Below, one piece after another: positions 12,901-24,011 of a stretch of 64,000 bases of DNA. The DNA comes from Liolophura sinensis (Eukaryota; Mollusca; Polyplacophora; Chitonida; Chitonidae): positions 74,366,028 to 74,430,027 of the forward strand of contig NC_088295.1 in assembly GCF_032854445.1 (NCBI RefSeq), in the 5' to 3' direction. The stretch's first letter is position 1; each line of letters begins with the position of its first letter. The notes under the pieces are model-generated. The model was not told the DNA's origin and did no database searches. It saw only the letters and a program-made list of their open reading frames with translations. The position numbers and the translations under genes were made by a program.

Positions 12901-15900
12901 TAAATAAAATAAATGGATACAAGTAGTTGTAAATGCACAAAGTTAGAGAGATAACTTTGAGATAAATTCCTCACATGTTCACACTGTAATATGATTTGAT
13001 TACAGTCCAAGTCTCGCTTTGTAATAGTATAGGACTATTGAGGTGATTGCCTCACAGTATGTGAAGCCACATGTATAAGCATTAAGCAAGAGTGGAACTC
13101 AAAGATAATACAGAATGTCATGACTGCAGTCCTGTCCTATGGTAAGTCTTGTGTCCTGGCTCTAATCCTATCCGGTTACAAAATGTAAACGTGTTGTCAC
13201 ATTTTTAGTCCAGTGTGCCATAACTGTCGGCCTGTTGTACAGAATAAGTCTCACAGCCGCAGTTCTGCCCAGTTACAAAATGTACATGAAACTTTTGTGT
13301 AACAGTATTTTTTTGCTGTGTTACGTAGGGTAAGTCTTGTGTCATAACTGTAGCCCTATTACATGGAATAAATCTTGTGTCATAACTGTGGCCCCTTTAC
13401 AGAGGGTAAGTCTTGTGTCATAACTGTGGCCCCTTTACAGAGGGTAAGTCTTGTCATAACTATGGCTCTATTACATAGGATAAGTCTTGTCTTAACTGTG
13501 GCCCTTTTACATAGGGTAAGTCTTGTGTCATAACTGTGGCCCTATTACATAGAGTAAGTCTTGTGTCATACAAGTAACTGTAGCCCTTTTACATAGAGTA
13601 AGTCTTCTGTCATTGCCGTGGTCTTATTACACAGGGTAAGTCTTATGTCATAACTGTGGCCCTATTAAATAGGGTAAGTCTTGAGTCAGACCTGTATTTG
13701 TGGTCCCATCATATTACATATACATCAGGTAAGTCCTTTAGTCTTGCCATCTTACGTAGGTTAAGTTCTGATCATGTTACATAGGATAAATCTTTATGTG
13801 GTAGCTGTAGTTCTGTCCTGTTACATAGGTAACCATTTTTAGTAGGATTAATCATTACATGATACTGTAGCTGTAATCCTGTGGTGTTGCATAAAGTACG
13901 GCTGGCTGTAACCCCTGTCCATGCCTACAGACTGGTCTGGTGACCTCAGGAGTTCAGGTATGGAGAACTGACTGGATCAGCTGGGGTGCCGGATTAAAGG
14001 AATTGATATGGTTGAAGTTCAGACGAGGTCAAACACTTGGAGTGCTGTAGGAATGGGCTCTGTCCACAAGCCTCCCAATAGCTTCCCATTCAAGCTGACA
14101 GCATTAGTGCCTAGTCAAACACTGAACCCTCGCCTTCGCAAACATTTTAAACTCGACTCCATTGCGGCCTGACTGTTTATCCTACCATTGATGAGCGGCC
14201 TTGTTTCGCCTGACAGATGCCTTGTTTGGAAAGGCGTCACTGTCACTAGCCTCAGTCTGATCAATAGTCTGGGCAAAATTGCTTCAGAAATGTGCAGCAT
14301 TTTTTAATTGTTCACCTAGACAAAGAGTCATTGACCCAACGTCCTGTAACATGAAATCTACATATCTCCATCTCGCCTGTAATTGTGTCTCGGGCTTTCA
14401 CACCTCCCAGTGAATTTTCCGTCGCCCGTGTGCCAAGAGTGCATTGTTTTCAGCGCAGCCTTGGTGTATGGCCCACTTGATTGAAATTCTACCTGGCTGA
14501 AAGAAACTTTTTATATGGCTGCTGTCACCTGGTCGTGTGTTGAGGAGTGGTGAATCGGGGGTGCCAGTCAGCCAAGCGTAGCTTTATGCAGCTATCAATG
14601 GCTGTCTGGGTATATTTTCTGATTAGGCTGTCAATCTGGCAGGGGGAGCCAAGGCTCTGGGGGCCTAGCAGACCTACCTCACTCCCAGCACACCTCATGG
14701 CTCCCCTCAGCTATCCTACCCACCTGTCAGACGTATTGACTTGAAGGGCTGTTCAGTGAAGTCTCTCTCCTGGTTTCAATACTCCTAGAAGCGGCTTATG
14801 GTGCTATAATTACATGTGAAGCTCTTGAGGTGTCAGTGATAGCCTTGAACCACCCGTCAGGACCCCGGCCACAAAGTCACCGCCTCCTCTCAGCATTATT
14901 AGCAAAACTAATTTTCCATTCAAGTCCTCTCACCACACCAAAACTCCACCAGCCTCAAGTGACTTCTTTAGAAAAAGGTGAAACATTGTTAGCTTTTTTA
15001 GCTAGCAAAGAACTAAAGCCTTTCTCCGTAGTGAAGTGATGAATGTGAAAATCATAGCATGATTGATTAGCTGCATAACAGCAGAGTTGTGACCGAGGAC
15101 AAGGAATTCTTCCCTAATTGGAGACTACTTGATACTTGGTTAATATTTGAACCTAACTTGAAGTCTGGTTTTTTTTCATTGCTTGTATTTTTTTTTTTTT
15201 TTTAGCTAAGCTGAAGTATTTATGCTCAGCAATTTCCTGATGCAAGGCTTTCTAGATTATTGCTAACTTTTGCAGTTCTTTAATTAGTTCATGGAAATTT
15301 TGATTCTCAATCCCAGAATCTTTCTCAACCTATTCTAGCCTCTACCCCCCCCCCCCCCCCCCCCCCAACCACATGCCTTACACTATGTCCTGGTCCTTTT
15401 TACCAGCACTGCTCATGTAATTATTATATCTTCAGGGTAGAACACGTATGCGAGTGTTTCCCCCGGGCTCTGTCCGGTTTCCTTCCACAATAATGCTGAT
15501 GCTGTCGTAAAAGCGAAATATTCTTGAGTACGGCGGCATAAAACACCATTGAAAATAAATAAATAAATAGTACACGTGGGTATGATGTGATACATGTAAA
15601 TAGATTTGGCTGCATGTGTCTTGTTATGGATACATGTATGTATATATATATATGTATGTGCACATGTGCATGTGTCTTGTTATGGATACATGTATGTGTA
15701 TATATATGTATATACATGATGTACTTTCACAGCTTCATTAATCTGTACGGTAGATTCAGGGTCAATCCTGGGTCAGGTCACACCTAAGACCTTGAAAGAG
15801 GAAGTTGTAACTTCCTCGCTTGGCGCTCAGCAGGAAGGGGATGGTGCAATGACTGGTTTTCCCGTATCAGTGTAATGGCTCGGGCAGGGCGGCTTACTTG

Positions 15901-18900
15901 TCTTTGGCGAGTCGACTCGGTGAAGCAGCACTAGATAAGAGGGTGGTTCTGCCACAAGGAGGCACATTACATGCACTTTAAGGACTCCTTCGTCGTCATA
16001 AGACTGAAAAATTGTTAGGTACGATGTTAAACCCGAAGCACTCACTCACTCATTAATCTGTAATGATATGTTTAGCCATTATAGCATGTTTAACATTTGA
16101 TTAACTTGTTGGCAGCCTTAGTCATATATCATTTTACAGATTGTGGCCATGGTACATGTATATAAAAGCTGTATTGTAAATGTATTACTATGTGGGAAAA
16201 CTTCCATTCCCTCTGTCCATGACACTGAGGGCCTTCGTAAAATTTATTTATTTATTTTTATTTTTGTTTAATGGCATTTTCATATTATTGAAAATTTCCG
16301 AGTTAAGAAACTATAAATAAAAAAAATAGCTGCACTCTGAATATGTCCTGCCAGCAGGCCTACATTGATATTTTTTTTTTTTTTTTTTGATTGGTGCTTT
16401 ACGCCGTACTCAAGAATATTTCACTTATACGACGGCGGCCAGCATTATGGTGGGTGGAAACCGGGCACAGCCCGGTGGAAACCCACGACCATCCGCAGGT
16501 TGCTGGCAGACCTTCCCACGTACGGCCGGAGAGGAAGCCAGCATGAGCTGGTCTTGAACTCACAGCGACCGCATTGGTGAGAGGCTTCTGGGTCACTACG
16601 CTGCGCTAGCGCGCTAACCGACTGAGCGGCCTACATTGAAAGTGGTGATGTCTCACCAGTACACTAAATTTGATGATGTCCTGCCAGGACAGTGATGCTA
16701 ATGATGTACTACTCATCATACTGAAATTAATGATAGATTTTGAAACCAGTTGTATCAAGTGCTTACAATAATTCCTAATTCTCAATCTTTTCACATGCTG
16801 CAATGAAGCAGCTTTCGTTGTGGTTTATGCACCGTTTTTGGTTTGAATTTGGATGCAGGTCATATATTGGTTGGATTGGCCAATTTCTGGGCTTCACAAA
16901 AAGTATAATGTTGTCAGTCTACACAAAATAATATCTTCAGTATATGTATGTTATGTATAAAACATTTATATCCATTAATTCCCCTACCGTAAGTGGGAAG
17001 GTCTGGCAGCAACCTGCGGATGGTCGTGGGTTTCCCCCGGGCTCTGCCCGGCTTCCTCCCACCATAATGCTGGCCACCGTTGTATAAGTAAAATATTCTG
17101 AGTATGGCGTAAAACACAAATCAAATAAATAAATATATAACTCCCCTAACTTTTCGCATATGAAAGAGCAACTTCAGTGCAGTTTATGCACATTTTTAAC
17201 CTGATTATTGAGACAAAACTACATTGGTTGGATTAGCCACAAAAGTATAATTTTATTAGTCTACACTGATAATTTCCTTCAGAATATGCTTGAATAAATG
17301 CATATTAATCGTGTGAAAAGGTTGAAGAATTACATATATTATATATTAGTGTGTTTGTTGTTCTGTGAACAGCTCCATACAGATTGGCACCCTTCTCCTG
17401 GACAGCAGCACAATTGACCCTCAGGCTTCCAAAGATGTGGCCGATTTGGCAAAGTCCAAGGGAGCAGTCTATATGGATGCTCCCGTCTCTGGAGGTTTGT
17501 ATTGACCAAATTCGCTGTGAACACGTCTGCATCATGGCAAATATGTATCAGATCTGCGATTGTTTGCATGGACTCTAGTTTGCCAAGCCTTCATATAAGT
17601 ATGTGGCAAGTGTTCATTCTACAAGAGGGCTTAGTAACATAAAGATAAGACTTACTGGTGAAATTAAAAAAGTTACAGTGTACAGTGATTTCCATCTACT
17701 TTTCATGTGATGTTTACTTCAATACTCGGTTTGCTGCTCTCAAACTTTTGGATTGGTGTAAACTGTAAAGCATGTATTTCATATGTGTTCTGTTTGAAAA
17801 GTTTCAAACCCTTCGTCTCTTTGAAAAGGATGTAAGTGCACTTACAATATAGTCACTGAATTTTGCATACAATAGTGACATGTCGTAATGAAATGATTGA
17901 ACACCTTGGAAGTGATACATTATTCTTGTGTAAATGAAGCACTCTGGAGCTGAGACATCGACTCCGCCAATGTTCAGTGGTTTGTTCTGTGGTGCTTGCA
18001 AGGCTCCTATCTTTCCATTAATAGTAATGTCTGTTTATGATTTTGTTGCCGCAGATTCTTGCCCAAGGATATTAAAGCTACCTGCAATTATTACGATGAT
18101 GTTCCTAACTGTTAAATAAACTATAGATGATTCATTGGGCCTTAAGCCACAGTCCCATTCACTGGATTCACCCCTTCATTGTAGCATCATATTACTACTC
18201 ACTCATGGCCCTTTGTGATATGGATACTCCCTAATTATTTTTCAATGCATTATCCGGCCAAGCTGAGCGACAGAGAGAGTAACAAATGTTGACAGAGTTT
18301 GAGCAGTTGAGGTGGCCTGGCCTGCCTAGCATATGCTCTCATTAAACGGCCCAAGTCAATCCGGGTGTGGGTATTCTTTTCACGGTGTGCAGGACACAGT
18401 TCCGGAAGGACGAAGTTGACAAACAAAGGGTGAACGAAGACCCACAGATGTACCTCTGTCACAATCGGCTCCGAATCAAAGAAAAAACCTTTGCCATTGA
18501 GCCTGATTAAACTTGTGTAATGAAGTTGGAAATCCCTTTTTCCATTTCGTTCAGTATAACTCAGCGAAGTAGAGGTTAAGTTTTGTTTAGATGAAAGATA
18601 ATGTAAAACTTGACCTGTCAGCATCAAGAGCCTTGGAAGCCATGTCCTGGATATCTGTAGACAGAAAATCAGTATGCTCTTATATAAGGGCAGAGCACAC
18701 ATCATATGAGTTTGTTGTTAAACATTAATAAAGGAAAAAAATACAACATATGCTGCTAATTCTCATGGTTTCCGTTTGTTTATGTTACCTGTGTTAACAT
18801 GCCCCACGTCATTAAGATTATTATGTTTGTTACTGAAAACACATGTATTATCAAAATCAACACCAAATTTCATTTAATTCTGGTTAATGAAAAAAATGGG

Positions 18901-21900
18901 TACAGAAAGGTTCTTACACCTTTTTGTGCCACTTAAATTTGTTCATATGTCGTATTATAGGTGTGAATGCTGCACGTGATGCTGGGTTAACATTTATGGT
19001 GGGCGGACCACAGCCAAGCTTTGATGACGCTAAGAAGATACTGAGTCTCTTGGGGAAAAACATTGTCTATTGTGGAGAAGTTGGCACTGGTCAGGTATGT
19101 AGATCTATGAAAGGACTGTCTAGTCTGTGTAGCAATATACAGCAGTTTGTAACTATTGGTTTGAACTGGTGGTTTGAAACACATGCACTTTTGTGTCTGT
19201 CTGTTGGCACACCCAGTTAAATTTATTTTTTAAATTTTCTGCAGTACATCTAGGACAGGGTTAACATTTTAACAGCTTCAGGAAGTTGCCATTAGTTGGT
19301 TTAATGTGCCATTAGTTGGTTTTCAAGTAGTGATCTATGAGGTCCATTATTAAGATGTACATGTGTGGATAGTATAGATTCATGTAGGAATTCCTCCTTG
19401 TTTAAGTCATTATCAAAGCCAATCTGTTTGTGCATGAATGGCTACATTATAAGCACTGGTCTTACACCTTTGATGTAAATATGTGTACAGGAGGCTGTCT
19501 TCGGAGTGTATTGATTTACCATTAGGGTTTTCTCACATATTGCTCGGACTTGCTGCTCCGTGGACATGTTTTTCCCTCCACTTAGTTTGTTGAAATCACA
19601 AAGCTGATAAGGCACGGCAAAGCTCCAAGTACGGTTTTGATTCTGATTACGGCAAAGACCCATTCATCATATGTGTCAAAACCCAACCAGTATTTGATGG
19701 AGCATTCTTTACACATATTTCGCTTGGCCAACTTCTGTTGGACTGATGCAAGGAGATAAAGACGAGCTTTTTACCATCATGTCTTCTCTGAGGAATGTTT
19801 TGACGTTGTACAGATTAAAATTCGTCTAACCAGCTGTGGATTGATTAGAAAATAAATTCCAAAGATAACGGCTTATAATTTGTGAAATAGCATTACACAT
19901 TTGATCATCCCAATCCAATAAGAGGTTGATTCAGGCTGACCCTTGCTCCCGAAGGGCACATGGGTGTTTGGTCAGCCTAACACGGCAGTGTGACAACCTT
20001 ATAACAGTGCCATATCAGTCCTAAGCCAAATGGAGGTCTCTCCATCCATCATCTTTTCTGGCCCTGTCTCTGTGATGATGAGGCTTCTCCACAGTTATCT
20101 ACCAGATATAAGGGCCAGTTTGTCTTGTGACAGGGCGCAGGGCCGACAGCCACCGTGTGGTCAGAGCAGAAGTAATAACATTAACTCTGTGTGAAGTTTT
20201 GGCCGAGTTGCCCTATACATCAGTGTCAACTGAGCAGAGGGTTCTCAGCTCGTGACTCCTCAGCCAGAGCATTGTTGTGAGCTGGGGGCTTGTGCCAGGA
20301 ACGTGTTGAAGACATTTGATCAAATCCTGTCCAGGAATTCAAACTGTTCCACCCTAGAAGTTCTGTGGTACCAACTTTATGAGATTGTTCTGAGGGCATT
20401 TTTTAAAGTAATTTGGTTATATGGAGTGCGGTTACTTGGTGGAGTGCTGCTTTAAGAGCAGTTCAGTGGTTTATCCCATGCACACAGCTGACCAACGTCG
20501 CACATTGTTTAACATTAGTCAGACCATGCCATTCTTTAATATAGCTGCATGCTGGAGAATTTTGAATTTTGTATTGTCACATGTACTTGCTGGTTGTACA
20601 GGATTTCCTCGCGAATAACTGTATTACATCCAGGCACATGGTACTTGGTAAAACAAGAATTCCTCCAGTTTACAAATGTATTACACTCTCTTCGTATACA
20701 CATCCCTGCATGTTGTCTCTAGCTGACAACTCCATTACATCTTCTAAAGGAATTTTTGTAAATTACCTGATTTTCATTGCCTTTACTTGTATTTATCGGG
20801 GCAATGAGTGACCAACAATGCTCTCTTGTGTGGTCTTGCATGAAGTTTATGGGAATTCACTTGCCTTCCACCAATCTGACATGAAGTATATCTCAGCTGG
20901 GAAAGCTCTCCAGAAACTCTGCCAGGGTTGGTGTTTCTCTAGGCAATCTGGTTTTCCCCATCCATAAAATGGGTTGATATCTTATTGAGTATGGCATTAA
21001 ACACCAGTTAAGTAAAGACATAAACAGTAATGTGCTAGTGCCTTTTGTCGACAGGCTGCCAAGATCTGTAACAACATGTTGCTGGCTATCTCAATGATTG
21101 GTACTGCTGAGGCCATGAACCTGGGAATGAGGTAAGTGTGTGTTAATACATAGGTGTATAAAGTAGATATAATACAGTGTAATGCAATGGAGCTGTAAAC
21201 CTGGGAATGAGATGAAGTACATGTATAATGTACATATACACAAGAACAGAAGCCATGAACCTGGGAATGAGGTGAAGTACATGTATAATGTACATATACA
21301 CAAGAACAGAAGCCATAAACCTGGGAATGAGGTGAAGTACATATATAATGTACATATACAAAAGAACAGAAGCCATAAACCTGGGAATGAGGTGAAGTAC
21401 ATGTATAATGTACATATACACAAGAACAGAAGCCATGAACCTGGGAATGAGGTGAAGTACAGGTATAATGTACATGTACACACACGAACAGAAACCATGA
21501 ACCTGGGAATGAGGTGAAGTACAGGTATAATGTACATGTACACAAGAACAGAAGCCATAAACCTGGGAATGAGGTGAAGTACATGTATAATGTACATATA
21601 CACAAGAACAGAAGCCATGAACCTGGGAATGGGTGTAATGTACATACACAAACAAACATATGCCATGAACCTGGGAATGATGTAAGTGCATATGAGTACA
21701 TACATGTATAAAGTAGATATACATACAAAAGAAGCAGGTAGACACATTTACAACTATGTGAAGCCATGGAACACCAATATACAAGCACAGAAATCTGATT
21801 TGGTTACCTTGACTTTGTGCATCTAAAAACATTGCTTGTTTTTCCTAATTGATGTAAATTCCCAAAATAATGTCTGGTTTCATATCTCTAAAATTCATAA

Positions 21901-24011
21901 AGTTAAACGTGTTTGTGAGCTGTGCATTGAAGTCTATTGGTCTCTCTCCACTTCAACCAATGGCTGAATTCCAGTGTTGACCAGGCTGTCTTTATGATGA
22001 AGTCTCTGTCAGCTTCTCCAGATAAATGGTGGTAACTTTTGGACTCTTTCCAAGTTTTCCCACAAATAGATCTAACTGCTGTCATCAACATCCAGATATC
22101 CAGGTAGTGATGTGTATGAAGATTCAAAAACAAATTGAAAGTAATTCTGTAATACTAGTAATCCATGAGATTTTTTGTTTTACACAAGACAAACAATAGA
22201 GGATCTTGTGGTACATGCCATGCTTTATTTGGATATCATGTTGATTGCATCATCCACATGCTTGTCATTTTATACAGTAATAATATTTATGTCACAATTT
22301 TTTGTGTTTTATGGATGAGCTGACATTCAATATCCAAATTGTAATAAAAATAAAATTGTAAATCTACTTTTATTTTGTCTGATCCCAATGGTTTATGTGA
22401 TTTTTTTTCTTTCAATGCTTTTAGATCACAATAGTAGGAACAATAACTGGGACAGTCCACAATTGGATGATTTTTCTTTTTCGATTTTATTCCCTCTGGC
22501 ATTGAAAAAAGATTCATTCTGTCCGGAAAACAAAAATTTAAATTGGTGTGGTCTTACAACGAGCTTTGTGTACAGTTGTTTACTGGAACAAAGGCAGAAG
22601 TCTCCATATATTTTAGGGCCTTTAGGAGCTGTATATTTCTATTTTATTTACTCTGGCATACTGAATGTTTCTCTCTGTGTACAGATTGGGCCTCGACCCG
22701 AAGTTGCTGGCTGGGATACTGAACACAAGCTCTGGCCGATGCTGGTCCAGTGAGGTCTATAACCCTGTGCCCGGGGTCCTGCCTGGGGTCCCCTCCAGTA
22801 ATGGCTATGAGGGTGGCTTTGGGACAGCGCTCATGACAAAGGTTAGTTTACATACATGATGAAGATAGACTATTCCGAAGGGTTACATATAAGGCCTGAT
22901 CTGTAATACAAGGTTTAAATCTTCAAATTGTTGTTCATACATACACCTCTCCCTCATAATGCACTGTAGCATTGTTAATTACACACACTTTGTCACAAAT
23001 GTGTCCCCCAAATTTTTCACTTAGTTGTTATTGCAGACAGGTGTACATACAAAAGTTTCAGGGAAGAAAACATCTGTACTGTGTAGTTCTTTGCACTCAG
23101 AAGTTACGTTATGATGGAATTATTCAATGAAAACCATGATATTGTGTTGATTATGCTTAATCAGCACAATACTAATAACACTTTATAAGTTCCAGTACCA
23201 TACTGTTGTTGTTTGTTTTTTCTGGATCATAAATGTACACAGCCTGTTAGTAACTTAACAAAATTCCCCTGTAACACGATAGGCAAATTTCCCCCCACCC
23301 ACCCACCCCCCCCCCCCCCGTAACAGCGTCATAATGGGGAAGAGGTGTATGCGTTCAGTAGAACAGTGACACGTTCTCAACAGTTATTTGCTTGAATCTG
23401 TCGTCAAGGACGGACAAGTGAGAATCTTTTGATATAATTGCTTAATTAATTTTGCCTCTCGCCTTTAACACGTACACATCACATTTGTAACACACAGTCA
23501 TCAGTAATGTCCAGTGTGGCAGGCTATTTGTAAGAACCAGATCATATAAGAAATAAAGGCACAAAAGTGTGAAAATGGTTTTGAGAATGGAGTTACAGTC
23601 ATGATTAATGATAGATGGCCTGTCCATGCGTTCTGGTGTGGTCAAAGGGGAGATAACTCTCTACAGTTTGTTAACAGATGTCTTGGCCAGCAAAACGCAC
23701 ATGTAGTTTGCTGATTTGAATATGACAGTGTTAGGAGTTTCAGGGAGTAGATAATCATATCAGTTTTTTGCTAGCCCAAACCACATTTGTTGTTTTTATG
23801 TTCTACAGTTAGAACATTTAATTACACTACATGTATTTTTAATTTGTTACAGGACCTTGGGTTAGCTCAGAGTGCTGCCCTCAATACCCAATCCCTGAAC
23901 CCGCTAGGCTCCATGGCGCTCCAGTTGTACAGGTTGATGTGCAGCTCAGGTTATGCAGAGAAGGATTTCTCTGTGGCCTTTCAGTTTCTGCAGCAAAAGA
24001 ACAAATCATGA
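9916..24011 (+). CDS. HIBADH: 3-hydroxyisobutyrate dehydrogenase, mitochondrial
   Basis: NAD-dependent oxidation of 3-hydroxyisobutyrate to methylmalonate semialdehyde in valine catabolism, in the mitochondrial matrix. Nine coding exons: 9916-9997, 10933-10949, 11182-11317, 12201-12318, 17373-17494, 18961-19094, 21055-21131, 22685-22841 and 23853-24011. All introns are GT-AG and phases join without conflict, giving 333 aa (human about 336). Residues 1-33 are Arg/Ser-rich and lack acidic residues, as in a matrix-targeting presequence. The Rossmann motif GLGNMG is at 43-48. The family signatures DSSTIDP (128-134) and DAPVSGG (153-159) follow, and the catalytic lysine lies in GQAAKICNN (K206). 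The C-terminal domain carries SSGRCWSS and YNPVPGV. The start was chosen because it alone gives an open presequence joined through the microexon. No frameshift or lost catalytic residue was seen, so the gene looks intact. Confidence 0.97.
10160..10263 (+). repeat. SINE family 1, internally deleted
   Basis: Head end with a B-box-like GTGAGTTCAAGTCCAGCTCA joined directly to the 3' core (GTATAAGTGAAATATTCTTG) and the AATAAATAAAT tail. It lies in HIBADH intron 1. The central GC-rich core is missing. Confidence 0.85.
10933..10949 (+). other. HIBADH: HIBADH 17-bp microexon (exon 2)
   Basis: The exon sits between a pyrimidine-rich acceptor ending TTTGTTTCAG and a strong donor GTAAGT. Exon 1 ends one base into a codon and exon 3 starts in phase 0, so a linker of 3n+2 bases is required; 17 fits. 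It encodes the Ser/Pro/Gln end of the presequence just before the mature domain. Direct joining of exon 1 to exon 3 would break the frame. Confidence 0.75.
12726..12914 (+). repeat. SINE family 1 in HIBADH intron 4
   Basis: Diverged copy with the head B-box region (TAAGTTCAAGGCCAGGTCGT), a core, TATAAGTGAAATATTCTTGA and an AAATAAAATAA tail. It is inserted in the sense direction relative to HIBADH. Confidence 0.8.
13139..13860 (+). repeat. Tandem array with splice-donor-like units, HIBADH intron 4
   Basis: Diverged tandem repeat with a unit of roughly 38-44 bp, built on GGGTAAGTCTTGTGTCATAA and CTGTGGCCCTATTACATAG. The clearest copies are at about 13,320-13,690. Most units contain GTAAGT, the consensus 5' splice site, so the intron holds around ten decoy donors on the sense strand. 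Confidence 0.85.
15343..15366 (+). repeat. Poly-C tract
   Basis: An uninterrupted run of about 24 C residues in HIBADH intron 4. Its exact length is likely to be unreliable. Confidence 0.9.
15455..15572 (+). repeat. SINE family 1, 5' truncated
   Basis: Begins in the GC-rich core (GTTTCCCCCGGGCTCTGTCC), continues through AAATATTCTTGAGTACGGCG and ends in an (AAAT)n tail. It lies in HIBADH intron 4. Confidence 0.85.
15611..15718 (+). repeat. Direct repeat with TG/TA microsatellite
   Basis: The word GCATGTGTCTTGTTATGGAT occurs twice, about 57 bp apart. Each copy is followed by an ATGTATGTATATAT-type run. Confidence 0.8.
15755..16052 (+). repeat. SINE family 2 in HIBADH intron 4
   Basis: Shares with 25742-26112, 37458-37732, 38226-38568 and 62213-62657 an end of the form TTGTTAGGTACGATGTTAAA followed by CACTCACTCACTCATT-like repeats. 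It also shares the internal words CACATTACATGCA and CGTCGTCATAAGACTGAAAA. The tRNA-like head is largely missing here. Confidence 0.75.
16370..16633 (-). repeat. SINE family 1, near full length
   Basis: Antisense in HIBADH intron 4. From the tail side it reads poly-T, GATTGGTGCTTTACGCCGTA, the core with CGGCGGCCAGCATTATGGTG, ACCTTCCCACGTACGGCCGG, then AACTCACAGCGACCGCATTG and CTAACCGACTGAGCGGCC. Read on the minus strand, the last part is a tRNA-like head with A-box (TCAGTCGGTTAGCGCGCTAG) and B-box (GTGAGTTCAAGACCAGCTCA) sequences. It is the best copy for defining the consensus, about 245 bp. Confidence 0.92.
16985..17136 (+). repeat. SINE family 1, 5' truncated
   Basis: Core from CGTAAGTGGGAAGGTCTGGC through GTTTCCCCCGGGCTCTGCCC, GTATAAGTAAAATATTCTGA and a (AAAT)n tail. 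It lies in HIBADH intron 4, about 350 bp from the inverted copy at 16370-16633. Confidence 0.88.
20840..21018 (+). repeat. Diverged SINE-like element
   Basis: Contains CTTGCCTTCCACCAATCTGA, GTTTTCCCCATCCATAAAAT and an end ATTGAGTATGGCATTAAACACC that matches the 3' core of SINE family 1. It also resembles 3120-3250 and 31255-31454. It ends about 35 bp before HIBADH exon 7. Confidence 0.55.
21121..21720 (+). repeat. Minisatellite derived from HIBADH exon 7 / intron 7 junction
   Basis: The last bases of HIBADH exon 7 (GCCATGAACCTGGGAATGAG plus the donor GT) are repeated in tandem. After the true junction at 21131/21132, CTGGGAATGA recurs at about 21201, 21261, 21321, 21381, 21441, 21502, 21562, 21622 and 21671, a period of 60 bp except near the ends. 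Each middle unit continues with GTGAAGTACATGTATAATGT and ACATATACACAAGAACAGAA. The final copy (GATGTAAGTGCATATG) and its downstream GTGTATAAAGTAGATAT-like sequence resemble the sequence just after the true donor, so the array is bounded by two copies of the original junction. Confidence 0.95.
23288..23322 (+). repeat. C-rich homopolymer tract
   Basis: CCCACCC units running into about 16 uninterrupted C residues, in HIBADH intron 8. Confidence 0.9.

Noticed and set aside
18250..18705. Minus-strand frame of 151 codons inside HIBADH intron 5
   Set aside because: Lies within an intron on the opposite strand and has no domain; most likely chance.
20997..21832. Three overlapping frames of more than 200 codons on the minus strand
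   Set aside because: They are translations of the 60-bp HIBADH-derived minisatellite; a 60-bp unit keeps any stop-free frame open.
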